Source: Gammaproteobacteria bacterium
GTDB taxonomy: Bacteria; Pseudomonadota; Gammaproteobacteria; Natronospirales; REEB76
DNA: 58,769 bases
NCBI GenBank assembly: GCA_028870845.1
Contig: JAGWOR010000001.1
Coordinates: 1 to 58,769, forward strand
Reading direction: 5' to 3'
Shown: positions 44,198 to 53,150 of the stretch, piece after piece
Layout of the letters: each line of letters opens with the position of its first letter
How positions within the stretch are numbered: position 1 is the first letter of the stretch
Position numbers and translations under genes: made by a program
The notes under the pieces: model-generated
Told to the model about the DNA's origin: nothing
What the model saw: only the letters and a program-made list of their open reading frames with translations
The model's database searches: none

Positions 44198-44749
44198 ATG
44201 TCCGCACCTGAAACTCCGTTATGCGAGTTCGGCAAATCCGCGCCGGACTTCAAGCTGCTGGGCACTGACGGCCGCCACTGGACCCTGGCCGGGTGCCGCG
44301 GCGCAAACGCCACGCTCGTCATGTTCATCTGCAACCACTGCCCCTACGTCAAAGCCTGCATTGATCGCATCGTGATTGCATGCAACGAGCTCGCGCCGTT
44401 CGGCATGCAGGCGGTGGCCATCATGCCGAACGACGTGGCGACCTATCCCGAGGATTCGTTCGACAACATGCGACGCTTCGCCCAGGCGCACAAATTTCCA
44501 TTTCCCTATCTCTACGATGAAACCCAGCAAACCGCCCGCGCCTACGGCGCGGTGTGCACACCGGATTTCTTCGGCTACAACGCCGACCTCAAGCTTCAGT
44601 ACCGCGGGCGGCTGGACGAGGGCCGCACCTCGCCGCCGCGACCCGAAGCGCAGCGCGAACTGTTCGAGGCCATGCAGCAGATCATCGAGACGGGGCAAGG
44701 CCCGAAGGAGCAGATGGCCAGCATCGGCTGTTCGGTGAAGTGGAAGTGA
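44198..44749 (+). CDS. thioredoxin-fold (AhpC/TSA-redoxin) protein
   Basis: A 183-residue protein of the thioredoxin superfamily. It has APDFKLLGTDGRHWTLAG at the start and a CNHCPYVKAC motif with a C-x-x-C pair near residue 45, in the same place as the peroxiredoxin/ResA active site. The form FICNHCPYV is typical of a widespread uncharacterised thioredoxin family. There is no signal peptide. It lies next to the integron-like region but its base composition is like the rest of the chromosome. Confidence 0.88.
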   Translation: MSAPETPLCEFGKSAPDFKLLGTDGRHWTLAGCRGANATLVMFICNHCPYVKACIDRIVIACNELAPFGMQAVAIMPNDVATYPEDSFDNMRRFAQAHKFPFPYLYDETQQTARAYGAVCTPDFFGYNADLKLQYRGRLDEGRTSPPRPEAQRELFEAMQQIIETGQGPKEQMASIGCSVKWK

Positions 44750-44899
44750 AAATCAAGTGGGTTCCTGGACCCGCGGACATGGCGCTTCTGTTTCTGCAAA
44801 AGTGCCCAAAATCATTTTCCTGGAGTCGTTGCGGGTTGGATCGAGTAAGCGTGGCTTATGCATACGTGCTTCCTTGCACAGTTTTTATGTGATAAAAAA

Positions 44900-44992
44900 T
44901 GCTAACGCCATGAATTTATTAGAATCAAGTTTTATTACCGCCTGAATGCCGCGTTTTCACGCTGCATTTAGGCGTTCTAATTTAAGTTAGCC
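44900..44992 (+). repeat. attC-like nested inverted repeat
   Basis: GCTAAC (44901-44906) pairs with GTTAGC (44986-44991) across about 90 bases; inside, ATTAGAA (44918-44924) pairs with TTCTAAT (44975-44981) and GCCTGAATGC with GCATTTAGGC, giving a multi-stem structure of attC size. The cassette ORF starts 11 bases after it, the usual distance. The right box (GTTAGCC) departs from the GTTRRRY consensus at one base, so this is less sure than the next site. Confidence 0.5.
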
Positions 44993-45002
44993 ATACAAAC
45001 AC

Positions 45003-45647
45003 ATGTACGCAATCATCAATCAGAATGTGGAAGCGTTGCTGGATTCGCTCAATCCCCAAGCTGATATAGACTCGTATGTCTGGCTTTTAGGCGAATTGCC
45101 AAATCGAAATGTTGCACAAGACCAAGAGTTTCAGCGTATTTATCGTCGTTATTGGCAACTGAACCCTGCGCGGCTCTGTGAAGAATACTTGGCTGCATAC
45201 TTTGGCCATTTGGAGCAACTGAAATGTGAACCCGAACATGTCACGGTAGAAGCAGTCGCTCGCCATTTACTTCCAATTCCAACGCATGGTAATTTCCACC
45301 AGTCACTCCAGTTTTCATTCGCGAGCAAGCTCGTCCATATGCTGAATCCGGAACAACCTGTCTACGACAGCATGGTAGAAAGATTTTTCTTCTTACCTTC
45401 TAGAGGCGCTAATGAAACAACTGAACAGAAAATTGCTCGTTTGCTAGCCTCATATGATTTTCTACATGCAGAGTATGGGCGTGTGTTAGAGCAAGAGCTT
45501 CTTGCTCAAGCTATCAATCAGTTTCGGGCGCGCTTCAGAGTAAACGCAGCCTACACTGACAGAAAAATCATCGACACCCTAATTTGGAAATTCGTTGGGC
45601 TCCTCGAGGGTGGAGCGGTCAGAAATGGTGTTGTGGTCTATGGCTAA
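45003..45647 (+). CDS. integron cassette protein, unknown
   Basis: A 214-residue protein in a stretch visibly richer in A and T than the flanking chromosome. It is probably all-alpha; it has no signal peptide or membrane segment and no metal motif I can name. A FSFASKLVHMLNPEQPVYDSM segment in the middle is the most distinctive part. The stop codon lies within the left box of an attC site and the start follows an attC-like repeat by 11 bases, exactly the layout of a gene cassette. Function unknown. Confidence 0.85.
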   Translation: MYAIINQNVEALLDSLNPQADIDSYVWLLGELPNRNVAQDQEFQRIYRRYWQLNPARLCEEYLAAYFGHLEQLKCEPEHVTVEAVARHLLPIPTHGNFHQSLQFSFASKLVHMLNPEQPVYDSMVERFFFLPSRGANETTEQKIARLLASYDFLHAEYGRVLEQELLAQAINQFRARFRVNAAYTDRKIIDTLIWKFVGLLEGGAVRNGVVVYG

Positions 45648-45728
45648 CAACGCCATCAACGCGGACAGTAAAAAGCGGCGCTCCTTCGTCGCCACGCTTT
45701 TATCTGCCGGTTATGGCGAGCGTTAGGC
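45642..45728 (+). repeat. attC recombination site
   Basis: An 87-base imperfect hairpin that overlaps the stop codon of the upstream ORF. The left box is GGCTAAC (45642-45648) and the right box GTTAGGC (45722-45728), matching GTTRRRY. Between them CGCCAT pairs with ATGGCG, AAC with GTT, and AAAAGCG with CGCTTTT, with the typical small asymmetries. Recombination would fall at G/TTAGGC. The next ORF starts four bases after the site. Confidence 0.82.
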
Positions 45729-45732
45729 ATCT

Positions 45733-46032
45733 ATGACAGATGATCAGGCGGCCCTTGAAGAGCACATCAAAGAGGTCTATGCCCGGGCAGGCCTGGCGCT
45801 CTATTTCCCCCAGTGCTTCGAGATGGCGCTAGCCAATTTCCTCTTCATCTATCATCGCGCAACAAACCAGCGCGTCACCGTTAAGGAACTTCAAGCTCTG
45901 GAGTCATCCAACGCCAAGAAGACATTGGGCGCGCTCCTGAAAAGAACCAAGGACTTGTGCGCATTCGACCAGGACGCGATTATTGTCTTGGAAAAATGGG
46001 ACGCTACCCCTTTTCTGACCTTGAACAGCTAA
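45733..46032 (+). CDS. second cassette ORF, unknown, without its own attC
   Basis: A 99-residue soluble, probably helical protein (MTDDQAALEEHIKEVYARAG) starting four bases after the attC right box, as expected for a cassette. Motifs are not recognised. The stop codon is only four bases from the stop of the convergent propeller gene, so the attC that should follow it is missing: either the cassette end has been deleted or the original insertion was partial. Confidence 0.7.
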   Translation: MTDDQAALEEHIKEVYARAGLALYFPQCFEMALANFLFIYHRATNQRVTVKELQALESSNAKKTLGALLKRTKDLCAFDQDAIIVLEKWDATPFLTLNS

Positions 46033-46036
46033 TCCG

Positions 46037-47767
46037 TCACTTCTTTTGCCGGCTCGTCAGGCTCCAAAGGCCAGCGAGCAACAGCAATGCCCAAATGTCT
46101 ACGGCGCCGCCGCCGCCGCTACTGCCGGAGGAACTTGATCCGCCACTGCTGCTGGTGGTGGTGAGCGTCGTGCTGGTATTGGTCGCGCCCAGCAAGGGCT
46201 GGTCGGCGCTGGCGGTGACTGTATTGTTGAATGAACCGGATGAGCTCGGCGCTTTCACCGTGATGGACGGTGACCAGGGGTTCTGGCTGTTGTTGCCGGG
46301 CGGCAGGCTCGCCAGTGTGCAGCTCACGGTGCTGCCGGAATTGCTGCAACTGCCGTTCGCTGCATTGCTCGACACATAGCTGGTCCCGGAAGGCAAAGTG
46401 TCAGTAAGCACCACGTTGGTAAGGGTGGTGGCGGGATACGTGCCCGGTTGGTCGGCGTTGGTTAAGGTCAAATTCAAAGTCACGTCGGAGCCCGGCGCGA
46501 CTGGGTTAGCGGACGGCGACACGGACAAGGAAATCGCCGCAGAGGATTCATAGATAAAGCCGCCACCGGCGGTTGCGTTGGCGCCGATCGCGCCGGCGAG
46601 CACCGTCTGTCCGTTCTGGCCTACGGCCAGCGAGAAACCGAGAGAGTCGCCGTAGTTCACGCCGTCGACGGACAGGCTCGTCGGGGAGCTCCAGGTACCG
46701 TTGCTGTTAACCGACGCGTCAATCGAACCGGTATTCCCCGCGAAGTTCCCAAAAAAGGCGATGCTGCCGTCGGGCGACAGGCCCACGCTCCAACCGAGCA
46801 CTCCGGAATTAGCCGCCGTGAAGCTATGCGTCAGGCTCCAATTGCTGCCGTTGAAGGTATATAGATAAGCCGCACCCGCGCCGCTGCCGGTATACGGCGC
46901 ACCCGTGAGGATTTCGCTGCCATCGGCGGAAACGGCAACCGAGTAGCCGTTGCTCGATGCGCCGGTGGGGATGGGTAGGGCGACCGGAGTGCTCCATGAA
47001 CCGTTGCTTTGAGTGTACACATATGCTGTGGCGCCGCTGCTGTTGGGCGCACCCGCGACCACTACCTGACCGTTTGACGAGACCGCAACGGAAGAACCTA
47101 CGTCGGAGCCGTTGGCAATTCCGGTCGTGGCCAGCGCGGCGGAATACGCCCACGTGCCGCCGTTCAGTTTATATATATAGACTGCGCCGGGAGTCTTACC
47201 GCCATTGGCCGCGGCGTCTGCTCCGACGACCAGCGTCTGTCCGTCGGAAGACGTTGCAATTGATGCGCCGAAACTCGAATAGGTGCTCAAGGCAGGCGGC
47301 AAAGGCAAAGTGGTGCGCGCCGGGGTGCTGTTCCAGCTGCCGTTGCTTTGCGTGTAAACGTACACCGCGCCGGTGTAGGTATTGATGTCGGGCACACCGA
47401 CGAACGCCTGTGTGCCGTTGGGGGACACGCCCACTGCCGTGCCGGGTTGCACGCCGTCGGGAATGCCGCTCATGGAGAGAAATATCGGATTACTCCAGGC
47501 TCCGCTGCTCTGGGTGTAAAGCGCCGCGGCACCGGCACTTCCGCCCCCTGACCCCGGACCACCCAATACCGCAACCTTGCCGTCGGCGGACAGGGCCGAG
47601 GACCACCCAAACTGCATGCCGGCGGGGTAACCGTTAAAGGACAACTGCACCGGCGCAGCACTTAATTCCGCAGCCATGGAGTTGGTGCCGGCTGCGCCGA
47701 GCAAACAAGCAAGTGCCAGGCGCCATGCATTGTGACGCATCGTTTTGGTTCGTATGCGCTTAAACAT
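46037..47767 (-). CDS. secreted seven-repeat propeller protein with DUF11 and GlyGly-CTERM-like tail (copy 1)
   Basis: A 576-residue protein: signal peptide (LALACLLGAAGTNSMAA), then seven repeats of about 50 residues with the pattern SVAVSxDGxxxxxGA...GAxYxYTxxNGxW (residues 45-405), as in integrin-type or FG-GAP seven-bladed propellers. A DUF11-like domain follows (about 410-530; TLTNVVLTDTLPSGTSYVSS), then a Ser/Gly-rich spacer, a hydrophobic helix (VDIWALLLLAGLWSL) and a basic end (TSRQKK), which resembles a GlyGly-CTERM sorting signal. The signal suggests surface delivery. Its start overlaps the stop of the neighbouring copy by eight bases. Confidence 0.82.
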   Translation of the reverse strand: MFKRIRTKTMRHNAWRLALACLLGAAGTNSMAAELSAAPVQLSFNGYPAGMQFGWSSALSADGKVAVLGGPGSGGGSAGAAALYTQSSGAWSNPIFLSMSGIPDGVQPGTAVGVSPNGTQAFVGVPDINTYTGAVYVYTQSNGSWNSTPARTTLPLPPALSTYSSFGASIATSSDGQTLVVGADAAANGGKTPGAVYIYKLNGGTWAYSAALATTGIANGSDVGSSVAVSSNGQVVVAGAPNSSGATAYVYTQSNGSWSTPVALPIPTGASSNGYSVAVSADGSEILTGAPYTGSGAGAAYLYTFNGSNWSLTHSFTAANSGVLGWSVGLSPDGSIAFFGNFAGNTGSIDASVNSNGTWSSPTSLSVDGVNYGDSLGFSLAVGQNGQTVLAGAIGANATAGGGFIYESSAAISLSVSPSANPVAPGSDVTLNLTLTNADQPGTYPATTLTNVVLTDTLPSGTSYVSSNAANGSCSNSGSTVSCTLASLPPGNNSQNPWSPSITVKAPSSSGSFNNTVTASADQPLLGATNTSTTLTTTSSSGGSSSSGSSGGGGAVDIWALLLLAGLWSLTSRQKK

Positions 47768-49517
47768 GAGGGCACCCGCGGCCGCTGTAGCGGCGGTTCC
47801 TCAGGGCCAGGAGGCCCACCAGCAGGACCAAGGCGGGGAGCCCGGCAGCGCCGCCACCGCTGCTGCTGCCGGAAGAACCTGATCCGCCGCTGCTATTGCT
47901 GGTGGTGAGCGTCGTGCTGGTGTTGGTCACGCCCAGCAAGGGCTGGTCGGCGCTGGCGTTCACGGTGTCGGTGAGCGTGCCGGCGGTGGCCGGGGTCTGG
48001 ACCGTAATGGACGGCGACCAGGGGTTCTGGCTGTTGTTGCCGGGTGCCAGGCTCGCGAGCGTGCAGGTGACGGTGCTGCCACTGTTGCTGCAGCTGCCAT
48101 TGGCGGCGTTACTCGACACATAGCTGGTGCCGGAAGGCAGCGTGTCGGTGAGCGTCACGTTGGTAAGCGTGGTGGCCGGGAAACTGCCGCTCGCAGCATC
48201 GGCATTGGTAAGCGTCAGATTGAAGGTAGCATTCGCGCCCGGCGTCACCGGATTGGCTGCCGGCGTCACCACCAGATTGATGCTGGCGGGCGAGCTGTAC
48301 ACATAGCCATCGCCGGCACCGGCGTTGGCGCCGATTGCACCGCCGAGCACGGTCTCGCCATTTGATCCCACAGCCAAAAAAAAGCCGAGGTTTGCACCGC
48401 CTTGCACTCCGGATAACGAGAGTGCGGTCGGCGTGCTCCAGGTTCCGTTGGTGTTGAATGACACGTATATGGCGCCGGTGTTTCCGCCGGGCACGCCCAT
48501 GAAAGCCATGGTGCCATCCGGAGACAGGCCGACTGAGTATCCCAAGGAACCGCTGTTCGCTACGGTGAAGGTCTTGGCGAGACTCCACGTACCGCCACTT
48601 ACCGTATAGAGATAAGCCGCGCCGGCCTGGGTATTGGTACCGGGCGCACCGGTCAGAATTTCCGTACCGTCTGCGGAGATGGCGACGGAAGTGCCGTTAG
48701 CGACTGCACCGGAGGGGATCGGTAATGCCACTGGGCCGCTCCAGCTGCCGTTGGCTTGTGCGTACACGTAGACATTATTGCCTTGCGACGTGCCCGCCAC
48801 CAAAACCTGGCCGTTGGATGAAACTGCGACCGATGATCCCAAGCCCGATCCGTTGGCCACGCCGGTGTTGGACAGCCCCAAGGGAGAACCCCAGCTGCCG
48901 TTGTTGAGCGAATAGACATAGACTTTGCCGGGAGACGCGCCACTGTTAGATGCGGCCGAGGCGCCAACCACGAGCGTCTGGCCAGTCGCTGAGACCGCTA
49001 TCGCCGAACCGAAATTGGAATGCTGCGGTATACCGGACACGTCGAGTGCAACCGGCGCAGCGTTGGCCCAGTTGCCGTTCACCGGTGTATATACGTACAC
49101 CGCCCCGACAAAGGTATTGATGATTGGCGTGCCGACAAAAACCTGGCTGCCATCCGGGGTCACTCCCACGGACCAGCCGGCCAAAGAGTTATTCGGGATG
49201 CCGCTCAGGGACAGCGGAATGGGATCGCTCCAGGCGCCGTGGCTCTGGGTATAGACAAATACCGCGCCGGGGACCGGGGGTTGGGTATTGACGGCGGTAC
49301 CACCCAATACCGCGACTTGAGTATTGCCGGACAAGGCGACGGACCATCCGGCCCCATCACTTGTCCCAATGCCGTTGAAGGAAAGCTGTGTGGGTGGCCC
49401 GCTGAGCAGTGCTGCCGGGATGTTTGTGCTGAGTACACTCAGCAGGCCACCTAAAAGCAATCGCAGTACAAACTGCGATGCCGGTGATCTACGCTGGACG
49501 CTGTACCTGTAATTCAT
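47760..49517 (-). CDS. secreted seven-repeat propeller protein with DUF11 and GlyGly-CTERM-like tail (copy 2)
   Basis: A 585-residue paralogue of the next gene with the same order: signal peptide (VLRLLLGGLLSVLSTNIPAA), seven propeller repeats, a DUF11-like domain and a Ser/Gly spacer with hydrophobic helix (GLPALVLLVGLLAL) and basic end (RNRRYSGRGCPHV). The tail runs nine residues past the arginines, which is unusual for this type of signal. The DUF11 region is almost identical to copy 1 while the propellers have diverged. It is first of the pair and preceded by about 250 bases without a supported gene. Confidence 0.82.
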   Translation of the reverse strand: MNYRYSVQRRSPASQFVLRLLLGGLLSVLSTNIPAALLSGPPTQLSFNGIGTSDGAGWSVALSGNTQVAVLGGTAVNTQPPVPGAVFVYTQSHGAWSDPIPLSLSGIPNNSLAGWSVGVTPDGSQVFVGTPIINTFVGAVYVYTPVNGNWANAAPVALDVSGIPQHSNFGSAIAVSATGQTLVVGASAASNSGASPGKVYVYSLNNGSWGSPLGLSNTGVANGSGLGSSVAVSSNGQVLVAGTSQGNNVYVYAQANGSWSGPVALPIPSGAVANGTSVAISADGTEILTGAPGTNTQAGAAYLYTVSGGTWSLAKTFTVANSGSLGYSVGLSPDGTMAFMGVPGGNTGAIYVSFNTNGTWSTPTALSLSGVQGGANLGFFLAVGSNGETVLGGAIGANAGAGDGYVYSSPASINLVVTPAANPVTPGANATFNLTLTNADAASGSFPATTLTNVTLTDTLPSGTSYVSSNAANGSCSNSGSTVTCTLASLAPGNNSQNPWSPSITVQTPATAGTLTDTVNASADQPLLGVTNTSTTLTTSNSSGGSGSSGSSSGGGAAGLPALVLLVGLLALRNRRYSGRGCPHV

Positions 49518-49764
49518 GTTTACTCCCAGTCCCTGTGATCCCAGCCATCATATTACCCGGCCCTGGCCGGAAACCAGACCGTCATATTGTCACCTGGCTG
49601 AAAGCATGTGGCTGTGCAAAAATGTTCTACATAATGCATTCGTGTACGGGGCAGCCGCAGCCTGGAGCCGTCATTGAAATGAACATAAAACAGGCCGCAC
49701 ACTCTTCTGTCATGAAAACAGTTTCGTCCATCGAACTGCGGCGGCGTTGAACTCGCCTGTAACG

Positions 49765-50370
49765 ATGCAGCCCGCGCCTGTGAAATACCTGCCACGCCGT
49801 GCGTTGCCGCGCAAAACACTCGAGCTCGCACACTATCTCATTGGCAAGACTCTGGTCAGGGAAACATCCCGGAGACGAATCATCGGCCGCATCGTGGAAA
49901 CCGAGGCTTATTTGCCCTACGACGCCGCCTGTCACGCATTCAACGGGCCCACACCGCGCAACCGCTCATTGTTTCTGGAGCGCGGCCACGCCTACGTGTA
50001 TTTCATCTATGGCAATCACTTCATGCTGAACGTGAGCGCTGGTGTTGCGGGCATCGGCAGCGGCGTGCTGCTGAGAGCACTGGAACCGCTGGCGGGCCTG
50101 GACCTCATGCGGCAGGGCCGCGGCCACGTTGCGCTACGGGATCTGGCGCGTGGCCCTGGGCGTTTGGCGGCGGCGCTGCGCATCACTTCGGAGCTGGATG
50201 GCGCGGACTTGTGCGCTCAAGGACCGCTGTGGCTCGGCCGGTCAATCAGATCCGTAGCACGCATCGGCCGCAGCGTGCGCATCGGCATCCGCAAGGATGC
50301 TCACCGAAGATGGCGTTTTTACGAACGCGGCAGCCCGTTCGTAAGCGGGCCTAAATACCTGCGCGGTTGA
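49765..50370 (+). CDS. 3-methyladenine DNA glycosylase (AAG/MPG type)
   Basis: A 201-residue enzyme of the alkyladenine glycosylase family, which removes alkylated and deaminated purines from DNA. It shows the expected LIGKTLVRET, GRIVETEAYLPYDAACHA (catalytic Glu), GPTPRNRSLFLERGHAYVYFIYG and the purine-pocket sequence NHFMLNV. ATG 49765 is preferred over a TTG at 49747. It stands alone, convergent with the cupin gene. Confidence 0.93.
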   Translation: MQPAPVKYLPRRALPRKTLELAHYLIGKTLVRETSRRRIIGRIVETEAYLPYDAACHAFNGPTPRNRSLFLERGHAYVYFIYGNHFMLNVSAGVAGIGSGVLLRALEPLAGLDLMRQGRGHVALRDLARGPGRLAAALRITSELDGADLCAQGPLWLGRSIRSVARIGRSVRIGIRKDAHRRWRFYERGSPFVSGPKYLRG

Positions 50371-50390
50371 ATCCGGATGTGCCCCGGAAC

Positions 50391-50759
50391 TTAGATGCGT
50401 TCCGGCTGGGCAACGGTGCGCTCATTCACCAGATTGCCGGTGTTTAATGTGCCCGCAGGTTCCATTAACAGCACGTGTGCTTCGCCGCCCACCGATGCCG
50501 GGCAATGTTCGGTGCCCTTGGGGATGATGATGAACTCACTTTCCTCCAGCAGCACATCGGCGTCACGCAAATGCATCCGCAGCCGGCCTTTCACCACCAG
50601 AAAAAGCTCGTCCTCGCGTTCGTGATGATGCCAGGTGAACTCACCCTTGATCTTCACCAGCTTGATGTGTGCGTCGTTGATTTCGCCCACGATTCTGGGG
50701 TTCCAGTAATCGTTAAACTGCCCAAATTTCTCATGCAGGTTAACTTTTCGGATCGTCAT
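50391..50759 (-). CDS. cupin domain protein
   Basis: A 122-residue single-domain cupin. The metal-binding motif 1 is FTWHHHEREDELFLVVKGRLRM and motif 2 is EFIIIPKGTEHCPAS, giving the H-x-H...E and the later H of the barrel site. Cupins of this size include isomerases, dioxygenases and storage-like proteins; the activity is not evident. It lies downstream of the ABC exporter genes on the same strand, with a gap of 31 bases. Confidence 0.88.
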   Translation of the reverse strand: MTIRKVNLHEKFGQFNDYWNPRIVGEINDAHIKLVKIKGEFTWHHHEREDELFLVVKGRLRMHLRDADVLLEESEFIIIPKGTEHCPASVGGEAHVLLMEPAGTLNTGNLVNERTVAQPERI

Positions 50760-50790
50760 GCACGTCTCCGGTTTGGAGAAATTCTTCTAA

Positions 50791-51530
50791 TCAGGCATCC
50801 TCGCCGGAAGCGAATACCCGGGTCGCCAGCCAGGTGAGCACCAGGATAAACAGCGCCAGCAAGCCGATGGACAGCCACAAAGGGAAATACAGCGAGCCCA
50901 GCAGGGCGCCGCGCATCAGGTCCACGGCATAGGCCACTGGATCGAAATGCGCCAGTATCCTCAGCCAGTGCGGTGCCGCCGCCAACGGGTAGAGTGCCCC
51001 CGAGAGGAAAAACATCGGCAGCAGCACGGCATTGCCGATGATGGGAAAAACCGTGGTGGATTTGAAACGCGCGGCGGTGGCCACGCCCAATGCCGAGAAT
51101 GTGACTGCGGCCATGGCCATGGCACCTACCAATGCCAGGAAGCGCACCAGCCCCGGGTGCATACCCAGCAGCGGCAGGAACGCCAGCAGCACCACCGCCG
51201 GCACCAGCGCCTGCAGCGCACCGGACAGCACTTTGCCGATGGCGATGGCCGGGCGCGGCACCGGCGCCACCAGCACAGCCTTGAGGAAGCCGATCTGCCG
51301 GTCAAACACGATGAGCATGGCGGCGAACACGGAAGTGAACAGCAGCGAAAGACCCAGCACCCCAGGATAAATATAGGACAGGTATTTGCCGCCGCCCATG
51401 AGCGAATTGGCGCCGAGGCCGGAACCCAGCACGAACAGGTAGAGCAACGGCTGGATGAGGCCAACAACCAGGCGCACGCGGTCCGTCCACAGACGCTTCA
51501 AGTCGAGGGCAATGACCGCCAGCAGGCCTC

Positions 51531-51534
<4 letters not shown>
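50791..51534 (-). CDS. ABC-2 type transporter permease
   Basis: A 247-residue membrane protein of the ABC-2 family with six hydrophobic helices, beginning MRGLLAVIALDLKRLWTDRVR and including QPLLYLFVLGSGLGAN and GALYPLAAAPHWLRILAHFDPVAY, the usual loops. Its ATG overlaps the stop of the ATP-binding gene by four bases (ATGA), so it is coupled to it. The pair forms a DrrAB-like exporter; drugs, lipids or polysaccharide are possible substrates. Confidence 0.93.
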
Positions 51535-52502
<968 letters not shown>

Positions 52503-52571
52503 GTGTTTTAGCTAGCGGGATTTGGATATTTTAAGGTACTCAGCATGGGCTTGGTATTCGAACGCACGGAC

Positions 52572-53030
52572 TTATAGTTCCGGCCTCTGTGGAATGAACT
52601 CGGCGTAATCCCGGGAATGGGGCAGCCTGCGCAGGGCGGTGAGCAGTTCCACCGGTGCCTGCACGGTACGGCGAGATACCAGGTCCAGCCAGGCGCCCTG
52701 GACATCGATGACGCTGGCCAGAGTGCCATCAGCCTTGAGTATTTGATGCCGCATGCGCCAATGCTTGCCGTTGGCCGACAAACCACTGAGTTCGGCGGTA
52801 ACTGTAATGGTTTCGTTGGCGCGCACCTCGTGCAGGTAGCGGGTGTCCTCGCGAAACAGGATCGGACCCAGGTGCAGTTCCTGGAAACGTTCCCGGGTGA
52901 AGCCGCAATCATGCAGATAACTGACGCGCGTCTGGGCGGCGTAGTCCATATAGGCGCTGTGGCGCAGGTGGCCGTTGGGATCCAGATCCGCCCAGCGTAC
53001 CTGGAATGACCGGCGATAAGGCTGGTTCAT
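52572..53030 (-). CDS. acyl-CoA thioesterase (hotdog fold)
   Basis: A 152-residue hotdog protein of the 4-hydroxybenzoyl-CoA thioesterase/YbgC group. [20 protein letters not shown] carries the catalytic Asp and the conserved Asn-Gly-His. ATG 53030 (MNQPYRRSF) is chosen because the family motif begins at residue 12; the longer frame from 53114 overlaps the divergent transketolase promoter region. It likely hydrolyses short or aromatic acyl-CoA. It is 69 bases before the ABC pair on the same strand. Confidence 0.88.
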   Translation of the reverse strand: MNQPYRRSFQVRWADLDPNGHLRHSAYMDYAAQTRVSYLHDCGFTRERFQELHLGPILFREDTRYLHEVRANETITVTAELSGLSANGKHWRMRHQILKADGTLASVIDVQGAWLDLVSRRTVQAPVELLTALRRLPHSRDYAEFIPQRPEL

Positions 53031-53150
53031 GTACTGATTTTCCGGTTGAGTTATAGCGCATTCTACCTGCACGTGAATTCCGTAGCCCGCAGGGTTGTCC
53101 CTGACCGGCCGCATCGGCGAAAATATGCAACCGTCTCCTGCGGAGTTTCC

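Noticed and set aside
44750-46032. an integron integrase or attI next to the cassettes
   Set aside because: No tyrosine-recombinase ORF is present here; only cassette-like ORFs and attC-type repeats are visible.
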